Below are positions 1 through 7,717 of a stretch of 64,000 nt of DNA, in pieces; positions within the stretch are counted from its first letter, which is position 1, and every line of letters starts with the position of its first letter. A model generated the notes under the pieces. The model did not search any database, was not told the origin of the DNA, and was given only the letters and a program-made list of their open reading frames with translations. The stretch is from Celeribacter baekdonensis B30 (GTDB lineage: Bacteria > Pseudomonadota > Alphaproteobacteria > Rhodobacterales > Rhodobacteraceae): NCBI RefSeq assembly GCF_000299875.1, contig NZ_AMRK01000003.1, forward strand, positions 1-64,000. The letters run 5' to 3'. A program made the translations under genes and the position numbers.

Positions 1-32
1 CGAACAAGCCGTGTGGGCGCGCGGGGCCCGGA

Positions 33-773
33 TCAGAGCGTGGCGCCCATCATCATCCGGACGATTTCCTCGTCATTGGTCTCGGCAGGTCGACGTTCGC
101 CGGCCACCACCCCGCGGGCGAGGACGATGATCCTGTCCGCAGCGGCGAAGATATCGGGCAGGTTGTGAGAAATCAGAATGATCCCCACCCCCTGCTTTTT
201 CAGGCGTTCGATGAGGGCCATGACCTCACGTTGTTCGGGGACACCAAGCGCCGCGGTCGGTTCATCCATGATGACAATGCCCGCCTGCCAATGGATCGCA
301 CGGGCGATGGCAATCGCCTGACGCTGACCGCCAGACATTTCGCGCACCGGGGCGGTTGGGTCCGGCACCACGATTCCGAGGCTGAGCATCACTTTCGCCG
401 CATCTTCCCGCATCTTCTTGCGGTCGAGGTAGGGGACCCCGAGCACATGCTTGACCGCCTCGCGCCCGAGGTAAAGGTTCAGCCCCGGATCAAGATTGTC
501 GGCCAGCGCAAGATCTTGATAGATCGTCTCAATCCCCGCCGTGCGCACCGCTTCGGGGGTTTTCCCCGTCAACAATGCGCCGTTCATGTAGACTTTGCCG
601 TCGGTGGGTTGATAGACGCCCGAGATCATTTTGATCACGGTCGACTTGCCCGCGCCGTTGTCGCCTGCAAGGACGACGCATTCGCCGGGATTGACCTCAA
701 AGCTGACGTTCTTGACCGCCTCGTTGCCGCCGAACCGTTTCTTGAGACCGTCGATCTTCAAAAGCGTAGTCAT
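33..773 (-). CDS. Sugar ABC transporter ATP-binding protein (FrcA-like)
   Basis: ATPase subunit that powers uptake of a sugar through the inner membrane with the permease and binding protein encoded just upstream. The 246-residue protein has one nucleotide-binding domain: Walker A GDNGAGKS at residues 37-44, signature MSGGQRQ at 146-152 and Walker B ending in D170-E171. RbsA/XylG-type proteins carry two such domains; the single domain matches the FrcA type of fructose/ribose-class importers. Its start overlaps the permease stop by four bases (ATGA), so the two are translationally coupled as the last gene of a three-gene operon. The substrate cannot be read from the ATPase. Downstream bases 1-32 show nothing recognisable. 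Confidence 0.92.
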   Translation of the reverse strand: MTTLLKIDGLKKRFGGNEAVKNVSFEVNPGECVVLAGDNGAGKSTVIKMISGVYQPTDGKVYMNGALLTGKTPEAVRTAGIETIYQDLALADNLDPGLNLYLGREAVKHVLGVPYLDRKKMREDAAKVMLSLGIVVPDPTAPVREMSGGQRQAIAIARAIHWQAGIVIMDEPTAALGVPEQREVMALIERLKKQGVGIILISHNLPDIFAAADRIIVLARGVVAGERRPAETNDEEIVRMMMGATL

Positions 774-1801
774 GATTTACCTCCCATAAGCCGGTCTTTT
801 GACTGGTCCACAAGGACAGCAACAATGATCACGAGGCCCACCGCAACGAATTGCCAATAGGGCGGCAAGCCACAGAAGACGAGACCAAACTGGATCACGG
901 CGATGATGAAGGCGCCGATGACGGTGCCGGTGATGGTGCCCTGACCGCCGGTGAGTGACGCACCTCCGATGAACACCGCAGCGACGGCGTAAAGCAGGAT
1001 CGGTTCCCCCGCATTGGCGGCTCCGGCCGAAAAACGGCTGGTGTAGATCAGCCCACCAATCCCCGCCGTGAAGGCCGAAAGGATAAAGAGCAGGATCAGG
1101 TGCTTTTTGACATTCACGCCAGCCCGTTCCACCGAGGCACGGTTGGCCCCGAGCGCATAGGTGTGGGCGCCAAATCGCGTGTGCTTGAGCAGGTAGTGAC
1201 AGACGAGCGTCAGAACGGCGGCCACGACCAGTGGAACCGGAAGACCGAGGATGTCACCATTGCCGAAAGCGCGGGTATGGTCGTTGCGGATCGACACCGT
1301 CGCACCGCCAGCCACAATCAAGGCCGCGCCACGGGCGATGCCATAGGTGCCGAGCGTACCGATGAAACTCGGCACATTCAGGATGGCAACAAGCCAGCCG
1401 TTGACCGCGCCGACCAACGCGGCAGCGCCGAGGCCTGCCAGCATGGCGAGGATCACGGTGACCCAGCCAGCGTCGGCGCCCGCCGTCCGAACGATCAGGG
1501 CCATGACAACCGCCGCGAAACCGGTACTGAAGGCGATCGAGAGGTCGATGTGACCGGCCACGATGACCAACGTCAGTCCAAGACCGAGCAAAAGGATCTG
1601 CGAGGCGGCAATCGAGATGGCTTGCAGGTTATAGATCCGGAAAAGTAGGGTGCTTCCGGTTTGGGTTTGTGCATAGATTTCGAAAAAGCCGAGGATGAGG
1701 ATCAGGAACAGCCACGACCATGCGTTGAGCAGGGACCTCACGAATGAGGTCCCTCCGGGTTTAGTATTGGTGTTACTCCCGTTCACCGTATTGTCCGTCA
1801 T
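770..1801 (-). CDS. Sugar ABC transporter permease (FrcC-like, BPD_transp_2 family)
   Basis: Integral inner-membrane channel subunit of the importer. The 343-residue protein has a short hydrophilic N-terminus, then about eight to ten hydrophobic segments starting near residue 27 (SLLNAWSWLFLILILGFF). It shows the family-typical segment GHIDLSIAFSTG, with the glycine- and serine-rich stretch of RbsC/FrcC permeases, and the late motif VFIGGASLTGGQGTITGT. It overlaps the ATPase gene by four bases downstream and the binding-protein gene by four bases upstream, as expected for a tightly coupled operon. The family is clear; the sugar is not. Confidence 0.92.
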   Translation of the reverse strand: MTDNTVNGSNTNTKPGGTSFVRSLLNAWSWLFLILILGFFEIYAQTQTGSTLLFRIYNLQAISIAASQILLLGLGLTLVIVAGHIDLSIAFSTGFAAVVMALIVRTAGADAGWVTVILAMLAGLGAAALVGAVNGWLVAILNVPSFIGTLGTYGIARGAALIVAGGATVSIRNDHTRAFGNGDILGLPVPLVVAAVLTLVCHYLLKHTRFGAHTYALGANRASVERAGVNVKKHLILLFILSAFTAGIGGLIYTSRFSAGAANAGEPILLYAVAAVFIGGASLTGGQGTITGTVIGAFIIAVIQFGLVFCGLPPYWQFVAVGLVIIVAVLVDQSKDRLMGGKS

Positions 1802-2769
1802 TCTGAGTAGATGAATTTGGCAGTTGCGTCGTCATTGACATTGTTGGCGTCAATCACGGTAAAGCCGGTGCCGATTGAGACCGGAACGGAGTTGCCGGTG
1901 AGAACGGCATAGGCCGTCATCACACCGTAATAGCCAATCTCCGCCGGGTGCTGGGCGATAGCCGCATCAACGAGGCCCGAGGAGATGTTGTTCACAATCG
2001 AGGTGGGAGCATCAAAGGCGATCACGGTCACCTCATCCGCTTTGTTGGCGCTTTCGACACCGTTGGCAGCACCGAGAGCCGAAAAGAGGTTGGCGCCAAA
2101 GACGCCCGAGATGTCTGGGTTGCGCGCCAGAACGGCCTGAAACTGTGAGGCCGCCAACGAGGCGTCGTTTTCGTTATACTGGGTTTCAAGCACTTCAACG
2201 TTTGGAAAGCTCTCGGCCATCTCTGCCTTGAAACCCTCTTCACGCTGGTCCGTGGTCGAAATGCCGGGACGGACATTCGAGACATAGACCTTGCCTTCGC
2301 CCCCCATCTGATTTGCCATGTAGCGGGCTGCCATGCGGCCGCCTGCGGTGTTGTCCGAGGCGATGTAGGAGAATGGGAAATCCCCGTCTCCGGCACCGTC
2401 CTGATACTTGCCGTCGTCGATGAACGTGTCGACGGTGATGACCGGGATTCCCGCTTCCGACGCGCGGCGCAGCGGCTCGATCATCTGGACGCTGTCGGTC
2501 GGAGCAATCAGGATCGCATCCGGGCCGCGACCAATGACGGCGTCAAGGACCGGGGTTTGCAGGACCGGATCAAATTCTTCGGCCCCCTGAAAGTCGACGG
2601 TGATTCCAAGGGCGTCCGCGGCCGCCTGCGCACCACGATTCATGGTGATATAAAAGGCGTCAGTGGTGAGGCCGGGAATAAGGGTGATCCTGAGATCGTC
2701 CTGTGCTTGTACGGCTCCGGCGGAGCCGAGTACCGCTGCGAAGACAGCGGTTTTGATAAGATTTTTCAT
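1798..2769 (-). CDS. Periplasmic sugar-binding protein (FrcB-like, Peripla_BP_4)
   Basis: Captures the sugar in the periplasm and delivers it to the permease. I start it at 2769 because this ATG has a good ribosome site (GGGAGGAA eight bases upstream) and opens a normal signal peptide: MKNLIKTAV, a hydrophobic core, then AVQA cleavage before QDDLRITL. The longer open frame upstream (to 3111) runs through the regulatory region and looks non-coding. The mature protein of about 301 residues has the two-lobed ribose-binding layout, with the characteristic segments GPDAILIAPTDS and GIPVITVDTFID. It is the first gene of the importer operon and diverges from the SorC-type regulator. Ligand unknown. 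Confidence 0.93.
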   Translation of the reverse strand: MKNLIKTAVFAAVLGSAGAVQAQDDLRITLIPGLTTDAFYITMNRGAQAAADALGITVDFQGAEEFDPVLQTPVLDAVIGRGPDAILIAPTDSVQMIEPLRRASEAGIPVITVDTFIDDGKYQDGAGDGDFPFSYIASDNTAGGRMAARYMANQMGGEGKVYVSNVRPGISTTDQREEGFKAEMAESFPNVEVLETQYNENDASLAASQFQAVLARNPDISGVFGANLFSALGAANGVESANKADEVTVIAFDAPTSIVNNISSGLVDAAIAQHPAEIGYYGVMTAYAVLTGNSVPVSIGTGFTVIDANNVNDDATAKFIYSE

Positions 2770-2910
2770 ATAGGTTTCCTCCCTTGTTCGCACGGCTCCA
2801 TTGAGCCGCATCTCTTGATCTGCCCCTTCCTCCTCAGGGCGAATCAAAGAACCGAAATTCGGTGACGGCAGCTTGCCGGGGTTCTCCTGGCCTAGCAAGA
2901 AGTAAATATC

Positions 2911-2924
2911 AGAAATATATTTCC
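2911..2924. promoter_or_regulatory. Operator-like site 1 (AGAAATATATTTCC)
   Basis: Near-palindromic core of the 23-base repeat. It recurs as TGAAACATATTTCC at 3052-3065 and AGAAATTTATTTCT at 4029-4042. By position this copy would control the importer operon. Assignment to the SorC-family regulator is an inference from location. Confidence 0.55.
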
Positions 2925-3051
2925 AAACTCCGCAACTGTGGAAACCCAAATGGTTGCCGCATTCCAATCTGCCTCTTGATCCGCAGGTTATCCGCGAGTC
3001 CGCCTGAGACCGATTGCCATTTGTCGTCGCTTGGTGCAGGAGGTTTATGTC

Positions 3052-3065
3052 TGAAACATATTTCC
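3052..3065. promoter_or_regulatory. Operator-like site 2 (TGAAACATATTTCC)
   Basis: Second copy, ending 11 bases before the regulator ATG at 3077. That position overlaps its ribosome-binding region or promoter and suggests autoregulation. Confidence 0.55.
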
Positions 3066-3076
3066 AGTGAGAGCCG

Positions 3077-4018
3077 ATGACCAAGCGCGTGAAACCCCAC
3101 AAACTTCTCAATCGTCATATGATGCATACGGCGGCCAAGCTGCACTATCTGGAAGGATTGTCGCAGGTTGAGGTCTCCCGTCGCATGGAGGTGTCGACCG
3201 CGACGATCTCTCGCCTGCTGGGTCTTGCCCGGGACGAGGGGATTGTCCGCATTCAGGTGTTGGACCTCGACGAGGCCGACGGGCTGGGAAACAAACTTGC
3301 GGCGGCTCTGGGCCTGAAATCCGTCCGGGTGACGGAAAGTGACAAGGCCGTGGCGCTCAGCACACAGGTGGGCGCTTTGCTCATTGAGGCAAACCTTGCC
3401 CCCGGAGCTGTCGTGGCCATTGGCTGGGGCCGCACGATTCAGAGCGTCATCTCCGCCGGTCTGCCTAAGGTTCCCGAGGTGGTGGTCGTGCCTATAACTG
3501 GCGGGATGCATGAGACCGCGTCTCACTTTCAGATCAATGAATTCGTGCGCATGGCGGCGGAACAGATGGGGGGGGAACCACGGTTTCTCTATGCTCCTTC
3601 GATGGTGTCACCTGAGTTGCATTCCGTTCTCCTGCGCGATCCGCGCACGGCTCAGCTGATTGACCTTTGGGCGCGGGTCGACGTGGCAATCGTGGGCCTT
3701 GGGGCCTATTTGCGTGATGGGACGAATACCAGCATGGGATTCAGCGCGGCGGAGGCAACGCGGGTGTCAGGCGACGTCGTGCGGCACTATTTTGACAGGG
3801 AAGGGTGTGAAATTCGTTGGCCGGGGCAGGAGAACCAGATGTCGATTGGCCGGGCGCAACTCGAACGCATTCCGCTGTCTATCGGCGTTGCCATGGGGCG
3901 CGAAAAGGCGGCGTCCATCATCGGTGCCGCACGTTCGGGGATGATCAACGCTCTGGTGACAGATACCCGGGCGGCAAGCCAGGTGCTTGATCTGCTGGAA
4001 AGCAGCGAAACTACCTAG
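3077..4018 (+). CDS. SorC-family sugar-responsive transcriptional regulator
   Basis: A DNA-binding regulator of sugar catabolism. The 313-residue protein begins with a helix-turn-helix (about residues 20-55, including LSQVEVSRRMEVSTATISRL), followed by the large sugar-phosphate-binding domain of the SorC/DeoR type (PF04198). Recognisable pieces of that domain are VAIGWGRTIQSV, VVVPITGG and AIVGLGAYLRDG. In this family a phosphorylated sugar from the pathway is normally the inducer. It is transcribed away from the importer operon and toward the aldolase-kinase genes, and matching operator-like repeats sit at all three promoters. It is therefore the obvious candidate to control the whole locus. 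Effector unknown. Confidence 0.9.
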   Translation: MTKRVKPHKLLNRHMMHTAAKLHYLEGLSQVEVSRRMEVSTATISRLLGLARDEGIVRIQVLDLDEADGLGNKLAAALGLKSVRVTESDKAVALSTQVGALLIEANLAPGAVVAIGWGRTIQSVISAGLPKVPEVVVVPITGGMHETASHFQINEFVRMAAEQMGGEPRFLYAPSMVSPELHSVLLRDPRTAQLIDLWARVDVAIVGLGAYLRDGTNTSMGFSAAEATRVSGDVVRHYFDREGCEIRWPGQENQMSIGRAQLERIPLSIGVAMGREKAASIIGAARSGMINALVTDTRAASQVLDLLESSETT

Positions 4019-4028
4019 TACCTAATAT

Positions 4029-4042
4029 AGAAATTTATTTCT
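4029..4042. promoter_or_regulatory. Operator-like site 3 (AGAAATTTATTTCT)
   Basis: Perfect inverted arms AGAAAT/ATTTCT separated by TT, 11 bases after the regulator stop and about 240 bases before the aldolase. It matches the sites at 2911 and 3052, which suggests a promoter for the catabolic genes under the same regulator. Confidence 0.55.
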
Positions 4043-4115
4043 GAAAAAAATTGTTGAGAATGAACTCCGCGACCGCTACTGCTTAGTCAAGCTGCGGGGG
4101 CTGGAGGGATTCCGA

Positions 4116-4226
4116 ATGAGAATCGCATCATCTGCACCGATGGCAGGGGGAGGGGTCTCAGCAGAAATGCGGGATGCCACGACGGGTTCGCCTGTCGTGC
4201 CCCTGTCTGCGGTGTCCGCAGCCTGA
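4116..4226 (+). CDS. Possible 36-residue leader peptide
   Basis: A short open frame with a strong ribosome site (GGAGGG seven bases before ATG). It encodes a 36-residue Ala/Ser/Gly/Val-rich peptide starting MRIASSAPMAGGG. It resembles no family I know. It lies between operator-like site 3 and the aldolase gene and ends within a hairpin-rich segment, so it could be a leader peptide. It could equally be a chance frame; the ribosome site is its main support. Confidence 0.3.
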   Translation: MRIASSAPMAGGGVSAEMRDATTGSPVVPLSAVSAA

Positions 4227-4244
4227 GTGACCGGCACATGCCGG
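4207..4244 (+). other. Two short perfect hairpins in the aldolase mRNA leader
   Basis: CTGCGG-TGT-CCGCAG (4207-4221) and CCGGC-ACAT-GCCGG (4231-4244) lie back to back 35-70 bases before the aldolase start. No uridine run follows, so they are not intrinsic terminators. They may stabilise the mRNA or regulate translation. Confidence 0.35.
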
Positions 4245-4278
4245 ATGGCGAGATGATACGAGACAAGGATCAACCCGA

Positions 4279-5184
4279 ATGACCAAATTGATGACGACAG
4301 CCGAACGCCGTGGGTACCGGCAGATTTGCGGGGACAACGGCTTGATGATGGTTGTTGCCTGTGACCAACGCGGCGGGATGCGCAAGGTCTTGGCCGACAC
4401 CCCAGAGGGCCAATCGGCCATCGACGAAGCCATGCTGGGTGTGGTGAAATCCGGCATAGTGCGTCATTTGGCGAACAAAGCCTCCTGCGTGCTGCTCGAT
4501 GCGGTATGCGCCGTGCCGGGGGTTGTGGACGATGGGACGCTGTCCCGCGACACGGGTCTGTTGATCGGTCTGGATGCCTCGGGCTGGGACACGGACGAGA
4601 ACGGCTATCAAATATCGAAACTCGTGCCGGGCATCACGGCGCGCCGAGTGCGTGAGCTGGGCGGGACGGGTGCGAAGCTCATGGTTTACCTGCGGCCCGA
4701 TCGGCCGGACGCCAACGTGATCAACATCGGGATCATCAAGGATTGCATCGCGGATTTCGCCGCCGAAGACCTTCTTCTGGTTGTCGAAATCCTGACCTAC
4801 CAACTCGACGGTGAAAGCGATGAGGCCTATCGCGCGGCCTTCCCAAGCCTTATCGTCGAGAGCGCGCGGATTTCGTTGGAGCTTGGTTCCAAAGTTCTCA
4901 AGCTGCCCTATCCGGGGACGGCGGAGGCCTGTGCCGAAATCTCTGCGCTTTGTGGGGATGTGCCTTGGGCCGTGTTGTCTGCCGGTGTCGACCACGACAC
5001 TTTCATCGGTCAGGTCGAAACCGCGATGCAAAACGGGGCCTCAGGCGTCATCGCCGGGCGCGCCCTATGGAAAGATTGCATTTCGTTGACCCCGGAGGTC
5101 AACGCGGACAATCTGGAAAAGATTGCCAGTGAACGGCTCAAGCAAATCCAGGACATCTTGGAACGCCATGCGGACAAGCGCTAA
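4279..5184 (+). CDS. LacD/YihT-type class I aldolase
   Basis: Predicted to cleave a phosphorylated ketose into two three-carbon units in the cytoplasm. The 301-residue protein has the LacD/YihT TIM-barrel pattern. ACDQRGGMRKVL (residues 27-38) corresponds to the family DQRG segment, K208 in VLKLPYPG aligns with the Schiff-base lysine of LKVEVP/YKVEMP, and VLSAGVD with GASGVIAGRALW forms the phosphate end of the barrel. LacD acts on tagatose 1,6-bisphosphate and YihT on sulfofructose 1-phosphate; the sequence does not choose between these or a third substrate. A ribosome site AAGGA lies nine bases upstream. The stop overlaps the ROK kinase start, so kinase and aldolase are coupled. Confidence 0.85.
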   Translation: MTKLMTTAERRGYRQICGDNGLMMVVACDQRGGMRKVLADTPEGQSAIDEAMLGVVKSGIVRHLANKASCVLLDAVCAVPGVVDDGTLSRDTGLLIGLDASGWDTDENGYQISKLVPGITARRVRELGGTGAKLMVYLRPDRPDANVINIGIIKDCIADFAAEDLLLVVEILTYQLDGESDEAYRAAFPSLIVESARISLELGSKVLKLPYPGTAEACAEISALCGDVPWAVLSAGVDHDTFIGQVETAMQNGASGVIAGRALWKDCISLTPEVNADNLEKIASERLKQIQDILERHADKR

Positions 5185-6067
5185 CACAACGATCGGCGTG
5201 GATGTCGGGGGAACCCGCATCCGCGTCGCGCGGATCACGGCAGAAGGGGCGCTTCTGGACCGGGTGATCGAACCTGTCTGTCAGGACGCTGGCGGGTTTT
5301 TGGCGCAACTTTTGCGCTTGGTGGACAGGATGCGCCATGGGGCCACGGCTGTTGGCATTGGCATTCCAGGCCGTGTTGATGGCCGCACAAAGAAAATTCT
5401 TTCTGCGGGATATCTGGATATCGCCGGGCTTGATCTTGCGGCAGAGGTGCGACAGGCGACAGGGCTACCCGTCCGGGTTGAAAATGATGCGACCATGGCG
5501 CTGATTGCCGAGGGGTTCAGCCGTACGGGTGGGCGTGACGGGTTGGTCTTTATGGTGACGATCGGCACGGGCATTGGCGGCGCTGCGCTCCTTGATGGTC
5601 AGCCGTGGTACGGCGGGGGCCTGTCGGGTCAGTTTGGTCATATCGTCGTCTCTTCTGACGGGCCTCTGTGCAAATGCGGACGCCGCGGGTGTGTCGAGAC
5701 ATTCAGTTCCGGCACGGCCCTTGGGCGATTGATGGCCGAGGCCGGTATGCCCGAGGACATGCGCGCAGAGGAGGTGCTGTCCCGCGCCGAAGCCGGGGAC
5801 GGTCAAGCGCAGGTTCTGCTCGATGTTTGGGCGGCGCCGCTTCAGCGGGCTTTGCAATCTCTGGTGTCGATGGCGGATCCAAAGCTGATCCTGGTGGGCG
5901 GGGGGCTTGGGCAGGAAATGTCTGCGGCTCTGGCGCATCTGGCGGACGAGTCGCGTTGGTTCACGGTGCTGGTCGAACCGGCGCGTTTGGGCGACACTGC
6001 GGGGGTGATCGGTGCGGGTCTCGCCGCGTTCGATATCGCCTCGGAGATGACGGGGCAATTCCGATGA
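5168..6067 (+). CDS. ROK-family sugar kinase
   Basis: Predicted ATP-dependent sugar kinase in the cytoplasm. I start at ATG 5168, which overlaps the aldolase end by 17 bases and begins directly before the phosphate-1 motif GVDVGGTRIRVA. A start at 5123 would add 15 residues ahead of the fold. The 299-residue protein has the ROK zinc motif CKCGRRGCVE, the catalytic-loop region VENDATMALIAEG with its aspartate, and VTIGTGIGGAALLDG. Its placement between an aldolase and a second kinase suggests it phosphorylates the imported sugar or its oxidised product. The stop shares ATGA with the next gene. Confidence 0.88.
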   Translation: MRTSANTTIGVDVGGTRIRVARITAEGALLDRVIEPVCQDAGGFLAQLLRLVDRMRHGATAVGIGIPGRVDGRTKKILSAGYLDIAGLDLAAEVRQATGLPVRVENDATMALIAEGFSRTGGRDGLVFMVTIGTGIGGAALLDGQPWYGGGLSGQFGHIVVSSDGPLCKCGRRGCVETFSSGTALGRLMAEAGMPEDMRAEEVLSRAEAGDGQAQVLLDVWAAPLQRALQSLVSMADPKLILVGGGLGQEMSAALAHLADESRWFTVLVEPARLGDTAGVIGAGLAAFDIASEMTGQFR

Positions 6068-6636
6068 GAGGCGCGGTGTTGGTCAACGGGGTGCCGGCAA
6101 GCGGCAAATCCACCGTCGCGACAGCGCTGGTGGCTCAGCTTGACGCAGCAGGTATTGCGGCGGTGCCGCTGAGCCTTGATACGGTCAAAGAAGGCCTTTT
6201 TGCGCATATCGGCACCGGCGACCGGGACCATAACCGGATGCTGGGTCGTGCGAGTTACCACGCCATTTTCAACTCCATTTCTGCCTTTCCGCAGCGCCTG
6301 ATCCCGGTGATCGACGCGTGGCACGGATTTCAACCCGAAGAGGTTCTGCGCGCGCATATCAGGCGGGCCGGGATTGAGCGGCTGGTTGAGATCTGGGTGG
6401 CCATACCGCCCGATTTGGCGGCGGAGCGATACCGTGCGCGTTCAAGCGGGCGACATGCCGGGCATTTGCCCGCCTCCTATGCCGATGAACTTTACGAGCT
6501 CGCAAGCGTGGCCCGACCGCGCACATTGAGCCCGGTGATAGAGGTCGATGGGGATGCGCCGATACCGGACGATCTTGGTGCGCGGGTTCTGGCGGCGCTG
6601 AACGGGGAGGGCGGTGACGTCAGAGGGACAAGGTGA
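6064..6636 (+). CDS. Small P-loop kinase/phosphotransferase-like ATPase
   Basis: A 190-residue P-loop NTPase with Walker A GVPASGKST at residues 9-17 and a lid-like arginine-rich segment (ERYRARSSGRHAGHLP). It resembles the COG0645/zeta-toxin-like group of small-molecule kinases. The start ATG overlaps the ROK kinase stop (ATGA), so it belongs to the same operon and probably acts on a pathway metabolite. No toxin-antitoxin partner is present, which argues against a toxin role. The reaction is unknown. It may have taken over from the damaged kinase that follows, but that is only an idea from position. Confidence 0.7.
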   Translation: MRGAVLVNGVPASGKSTVATALVAQLDAAGIAAVPLSLDTVKEGLFAHIGTGDRDHNRMLGRASYHAIFNSISAFPQRLIPVIDAWHGFQPEEVLRAHIRRAGIERLVEIWVAIPPDLAAERYRARSSGRHAGHLPASYADELYELASVARPRTLSPVIEVDGDAPIPDDLGARVLAALNGEGGDVRGTR

Positions 6637-6767
6637 CGGGCAACGTGACGGGCAGGCCCATCACAACCGACCAGCTTTGCGAGAGGCTCGTACGGTTGGG
6701 TCGCTCTGCATCCGCCTTGCCGATGGATGGGTTTCATTACGATGATGCGGTGCTCATTCAACCCTGA
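6633..6767 (+). pseudogene. Remnant of an FrcK-like nucleoside/sugar kinase
   Basis: An open frame of 44 codons, overlapping the previous stop as GTGA, retains two blocks typical of the PRK/uridine-kinase-like protein that often ends frcBCA operons. These are an N-terminal TGRPITTDQLCERLV and the substrate-site block LPMDGFHYDDAVL. The Walker A segment that should lie between them is absent: SASALPMDG follows almost directly after CERLVRLGR. The protein also stops right after the DGFH block, where family members continue for well over a hundred residues. I read it as a gene reduced by an internal deletion plus 3-prime truncation. A functional micro-peptide is unlikely. Confidence 0.6.
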
Positions 6768-6790
6768 GAAACACCATGGGAGGAAGACAG

Positions 6791-7519
6791 ATGGCGGATT
6801 ATGACAAGGGAGCACTTCTTGTAACCGGTGCCAGCGGCGGCATCGGCGGCGCAACCGTGCGTTTGCTGTGTCACAAAGGGGCGGATGTGATCGCTGCTGG
6901 CCAGAACGAGGAAAAACTTGCAGCACTGGCGCATGAAACCGGCTGCCGGACCTTGGTTTTCGACCTGACCTCGGAAGACAGCGTTGCGGCGGCACTTGGC
7001 GATCTGGATCTGTGGGGAGTGGTGAATTGCGGTGGGTTCGGCGGTGAGATCGCAACGCCGATGGAGACTGACATCTCGGTTTTTGACAAGGTCATCTCGA
7101 TCAATGCGCGCGGCGCGCTGCTTGTGACGAAATACACGTCGCGCACGATGATCCGTCTGGGCCGTGGTGGCGCGATCGTGAATGTGTCGAGTCAGGCTTC
7201 TTTGGTCGGACTGAAAGGGCATATCTCCTACGGCTCGTCAAAGGCGGCCCTCGACAATATCACCCGCGTGTCCGCCCTGGAACTGGGCCGCCACGACATC
7301 CGGGTGAACGGGGTGCATCCGACTGTGGTGATGACGCCGATGTCCGCGTGGTACTGGGGACGACCCGAGATCGAGGGGCCGTTTTTAAGCCAGATGCCAT
7401 TGGGCCGTTGGGCCACCGAGGCGGACATCGCGGCGCCAATCGCCTTTCTGTTGAGTGAGGGCGCGTCGATGATTTCCGGCGTGGCCTTGCCGATCGACGG
7501 CGGCTATACGGCGGTATGA
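6791..7519 (+). CDS. Short-chain dehydrogenase/reductase (xylulose-reductase-like)
   Basis: NAD(P)-dependent oxidoreductase of the classical SDR family, likely oxidising a polyol or reducing a ketose of the pathway. The start at 6791 has GGAGGAAG five bases upstream; an ATG at 6776 would precede that ribosome site. The 242-residue protein shows the cofactor motif TGASGGIGG (residues 12-20), the catalytic serine in NVSSQASLVGL, Y-x-x-x-K in YGSSKAAL, and the C-terminal SMISGVALPIDGGYTAV. It is the last gene of the sugar locus and is separated from the others only by the kinase remnant. Substrate not determinable. Confidence 0.88.
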   Translation: MADYDKGALLVTGASGGIGGATVRLLCHKGADVIAAGQNEEKLAALAHETGCRTLVFDLTSEDSVAAALGDLDLWGVVNCGGFGGEIATPMETDISVFDKVISINARGALLVTKYTSRTMIRLGRGGAIVNVSSQASLVGLKGHISYGSSKAALDNITRVSALELGRHDIRVNGVHPTVVMTPMSAWYWGRPEIEGPFLSQMPLGRWATEADIAAPIAFLLSEGASMISGVALPIDGGYTAV

Positions 7520-7717
7520 GACGGAGGTGATCTGTGCGCCGCGCGGTGATCCAGCAAAGTCGAACCGATGGTCGGGAGCGCCATAGTTTTTTGTAAGATC
7601 AAAAAGTCCTATAATTGGTATTATGTATATTAATTAGATACTGTGCCACCGGAACTACGTGTAATAATGCTTTGTAATATAGGTATTATATCCTAACTCC
7701 CACAGCTCGCCACACTG
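7520..7717. other. AT-rich convergent spacer
   Basis: About 200 bases between the convergent SDR and XRE-cupin genes, with no gene. Roughly 7586-7695 is strikingly AT-rich for this genome (for example ATAATTGGTATTATGTATAT around 7610) and repeats GGTATTAT twice. I see no clean terminator hairpin. Confidence 0.6.

Larger units (their letters stand above)
2770..3076. promoter_or_regulatory. Divergent control region between sugar importer and SorC-type regulator
   Basis: This 307-base stretch has no convincing gene. It carries two copies of a 23-base direct repeat (2903-2925 and 3044-3066) of consensus TWWATRTCWGAAAYATATT plus TCCA; the copies differ at five positions. A small perfect palindrome ACCGAAATTCGGT lies at 2851-2863. 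One 23-mer is central in the region and the other ends about ten bases before the regulator start codon. The layout is that of a region controlled by the adjacent regulator. Confidence 0.7.

Noticed and set aside
2770-3111. N-terminal extension of the sugar-binding protein by 114 residues
   Set aside because: It would precede a normal signal peptide and its ribosome site, and would overlap the operator repeats and the regulator start.
6064-6636. The small P-loop protein as a zeta-type toxin
   Set aside because: There is no antitoxin gene next to it and it is translationally coupled to a metabolic kinase, which fits small-molecule phosphorylation better.
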